A DNA stretch of 64,000 nt, from assembly GCF_018252635.1 (NCBI RefSeq), contig NZ_JAGTXM010000001.1, positions 122-64,121 on the forward strand. The letters are read 5' to 3'. Of the stretch, positions 63,152 to 64,000 are shown one piece after another. Both the position numbers and the translations under genes were made by a program. This stretch comes from Citrobacter amalonaticus. GTDB lineage: Bacteria > Pseudomonadota > Gammaproteobacteria > Enterobacterales > Enterobacteriaceae. The notes under the pieces are model-generated. The model saw only the letters and a program-made list of their open reading frames with translations, ran no database searches and was not told where the DNA came from. Position 1 is the first letter of the stretch; every line of letters begins with the position of its first letter.

Positions 63152-63760
63152 ATGAAAGCGTTAACGGCCAGGCAACAAGAGGTGTTTGATCTCATTCGGG
63201 ATCACATCAGCCAGACAGGTATGCCACCGACGCGTGCGGAGATTGCACAGCGTTTGGGGTTCCGTTCCCCAAACGCGGCTGAAGAACACCTGAAAGCGCT
63301 GGCGCGTAAAGGGGCGATTGAAATCGTCTCCGGTGCTTCTCGCGGCATTCGACTGCTGCAGGAAGAAGAGGAAGGTTTACCGCTCATAGGTCGCGTTGCG
63401 GCGGGCGAACCGCTGCTGGCGCAACAACACATCGAAGGCCATTATCAGGTAGATCCGTCGCTGTTTAAACCGAGCGCCGACTTCCTGTTGCGCGTCAGCG
63501 GGATGTCGATGAAAGACATCGGCATTATGGATGGCGATCTGCTGGCGGTACACAAAACCCAGGACGTGCGTAACGGCCAGGTGGTTGTGGCGCGTATCGA
63601 CGATGAAGTGACGGTCAAGCGCCTGAAAAAACAGGGCAACAAAGTTGAGTTGCTGCCCGAAAACAGCGAATTTAAACCTATCCTGGTTGACCTTCGCGAA
63701 CAGAATTTCACCATCGAAGGATTGGCCGTTGGCGTCATCCGTAACGGTGAATGGCTGTAG
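63152..63760 (+). CDS. lexA: SOS response repressor LexA
   Basis: A 202-residue repressor and self-cleaving protease of the SOS regulon. The N-terminal winged HTH ([24 protein letters not shown]) is followed by the cleavage site in RVAAGEPLL (Ala-Gly near 84-85) and the catalytic Ser in SGMSMKDIG and Lys in VTVKRLK. Identical length to E. coli. Twin LexA boxes precede it. Confidence 0.98.
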   Translation: MKALTARQQEVFDLIRDHISQTGMPPTRAEIAQRLGFRSPNAAEEHLKALARKGAIEIVSGASRGIRLLQEEEEGLPLIGRVAAGEPLLAQQHIEGHYQVDPSLFKPSADFLLRVSGMSMKDIGIMDGDLLAVHKTQDVRNGQVVVARIDDEVTVKRLKKQGNKVELLPENSEFKPILVDLREQNFTIEGLAVGVIRNGEWL

Positions 63761-63767
63761 TATTCCT

Positions 63768-63803
63768 GTAGGCCGGATAAGGCGTTTACGTCGTTATCCG
63801 GCA
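63768..63803. repeat. REP between lexA and dinF
   Basis: One REP unit, GTAGGCCGGATAAGGCGTTT and its mirror arm, separates lexA and dinF, which are closely linked in E. coli. Confidence 0.8.
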
Positions 63804-63844
63804 CTCTCACCACTCTCGCTATGACCTCTTCTCAGGTTCGTCCC

Positions 63845-64000
63845 ATGCCGTTTTTTGCTTCTGCTGACAAAGCGCTCTGGCGTCTCGCCTTACCGATGAT
63901 TTTCTCCAATATCACCGTTCCGCTGCTGGGACTGGTGGATACGGCAGTCATTGGTCATCTTGACAGCCCCGTTTATCTCGGCGGCGTGGCGGTAGGCGCA
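63845..64000 (+). CDS. dinF: MATE-family transporter DinF, 5' end only
   Basis: The first 52 codons of DinF, a multidrug/oxidant-resistance MATE transporter of the SOS regulon. The sequence ALPMIFSNITVPLLGLVDTAVIG is nearly identical to E. coli. I chose the ATG at 63845, which has AGGT upstream; an in-frame ATG at 63821 adds eight residues. The gene runs out of the window. Confidence 0.93.
   Translation, partial: MPFFASADKALWRLALPMIFSNITVPLLGLVDTAVIGHLDSPVYLGGVAVGA

Overview
The window is a chromosomal segment from an enterobacterium of the Escherichia/Salmonella/Citrobacter group. It starts in the last 23 bases of a 5S rRNA gene and ends inside dinF. The backbone order matches the E. coli region that follows an rRNA operon: yjaB, metA, aceBAK, iclR, metH, yjbB, pepE, rluF, yjbD, lysC, pgi, yjbEFGH, psiE, malGFE/malK-lamB-malM, ubiCA, plsB, dgkA, lexA, dinF. 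Protein sequences are very close to, but not identical with, E. coli. The arpA pseudogene is absent, a complete sorbose operon is present, and REP/BIME palindromes occur in at least 13 intergenic clusters. I favour Citrobacter or a near relative, which is an inference.

Backbone metabolism, 1-14.3 kb: methionine synthesis (metA, metH), the glyoxylate bypass with its kinase and repressor (aceBAK, iclR), a phosphate-export-type transporter (yjbB) and peptidase E. The 43.6-64 kb block holds pgi, the Rcs-type exopolysaccharide operon yjbEFGH, the maltose regulon, ubiquinone entry (ubiCA), phospholipid genes (plsB, dgkA) and the SOS repressor lexA.

Accessory block A, 14.3-22.5 kb, lies between pepE and the sor operon and is AT-rich at its left edge. 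It carries a LuxR-type regulator next to an AIDA-type autotransporter, then a stress-like cluster: a coiled-coil small protein, a YghA-type dehydrogenase, a YciG-type KGG protein, a YdeJ/CinA-like amidohydrolase with DUF421 and membrane partners, and a YdeI/OmdA-type periplasmic OB-fold protein.

Accessory block B, 22.6-29.2 kb, is the full sorCDFBAME L-sorbose PTS operon on the minus strand, extended by a shikimate-dehydrogenase-like gene. After rluF/yjbD comes block C, 30.8-34.9 kb: an uncharacterised sugar-type operon with a DeoR regulator, a HAD phosphatase, a ribulose-phosphate-barrel enzyme, and an EIIC-like permease fused to an unrecognised N-terminal domain. Then follow a HigBA-like toxin-antitoxin pair and a PanS-like transporter.

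The most interesting system is block D, 37.0-42.2 kb. It is an RNA-repair locus with a divergent RtcR activator, a sigma54 promoter, an untranslated segment of about 290 nt that can fold into a long stem enclosing a circularly permuted tRNA-like domain (Y-RNA-like), an SPFH/slipin protein, the RNA ligase RtcB and a RlaP-type nucleotidyltransferase. No rtcA or rsr gene is present here. Immediately after it, lysC appears to have lost the lysine riboswitch that normally occupies its leader.
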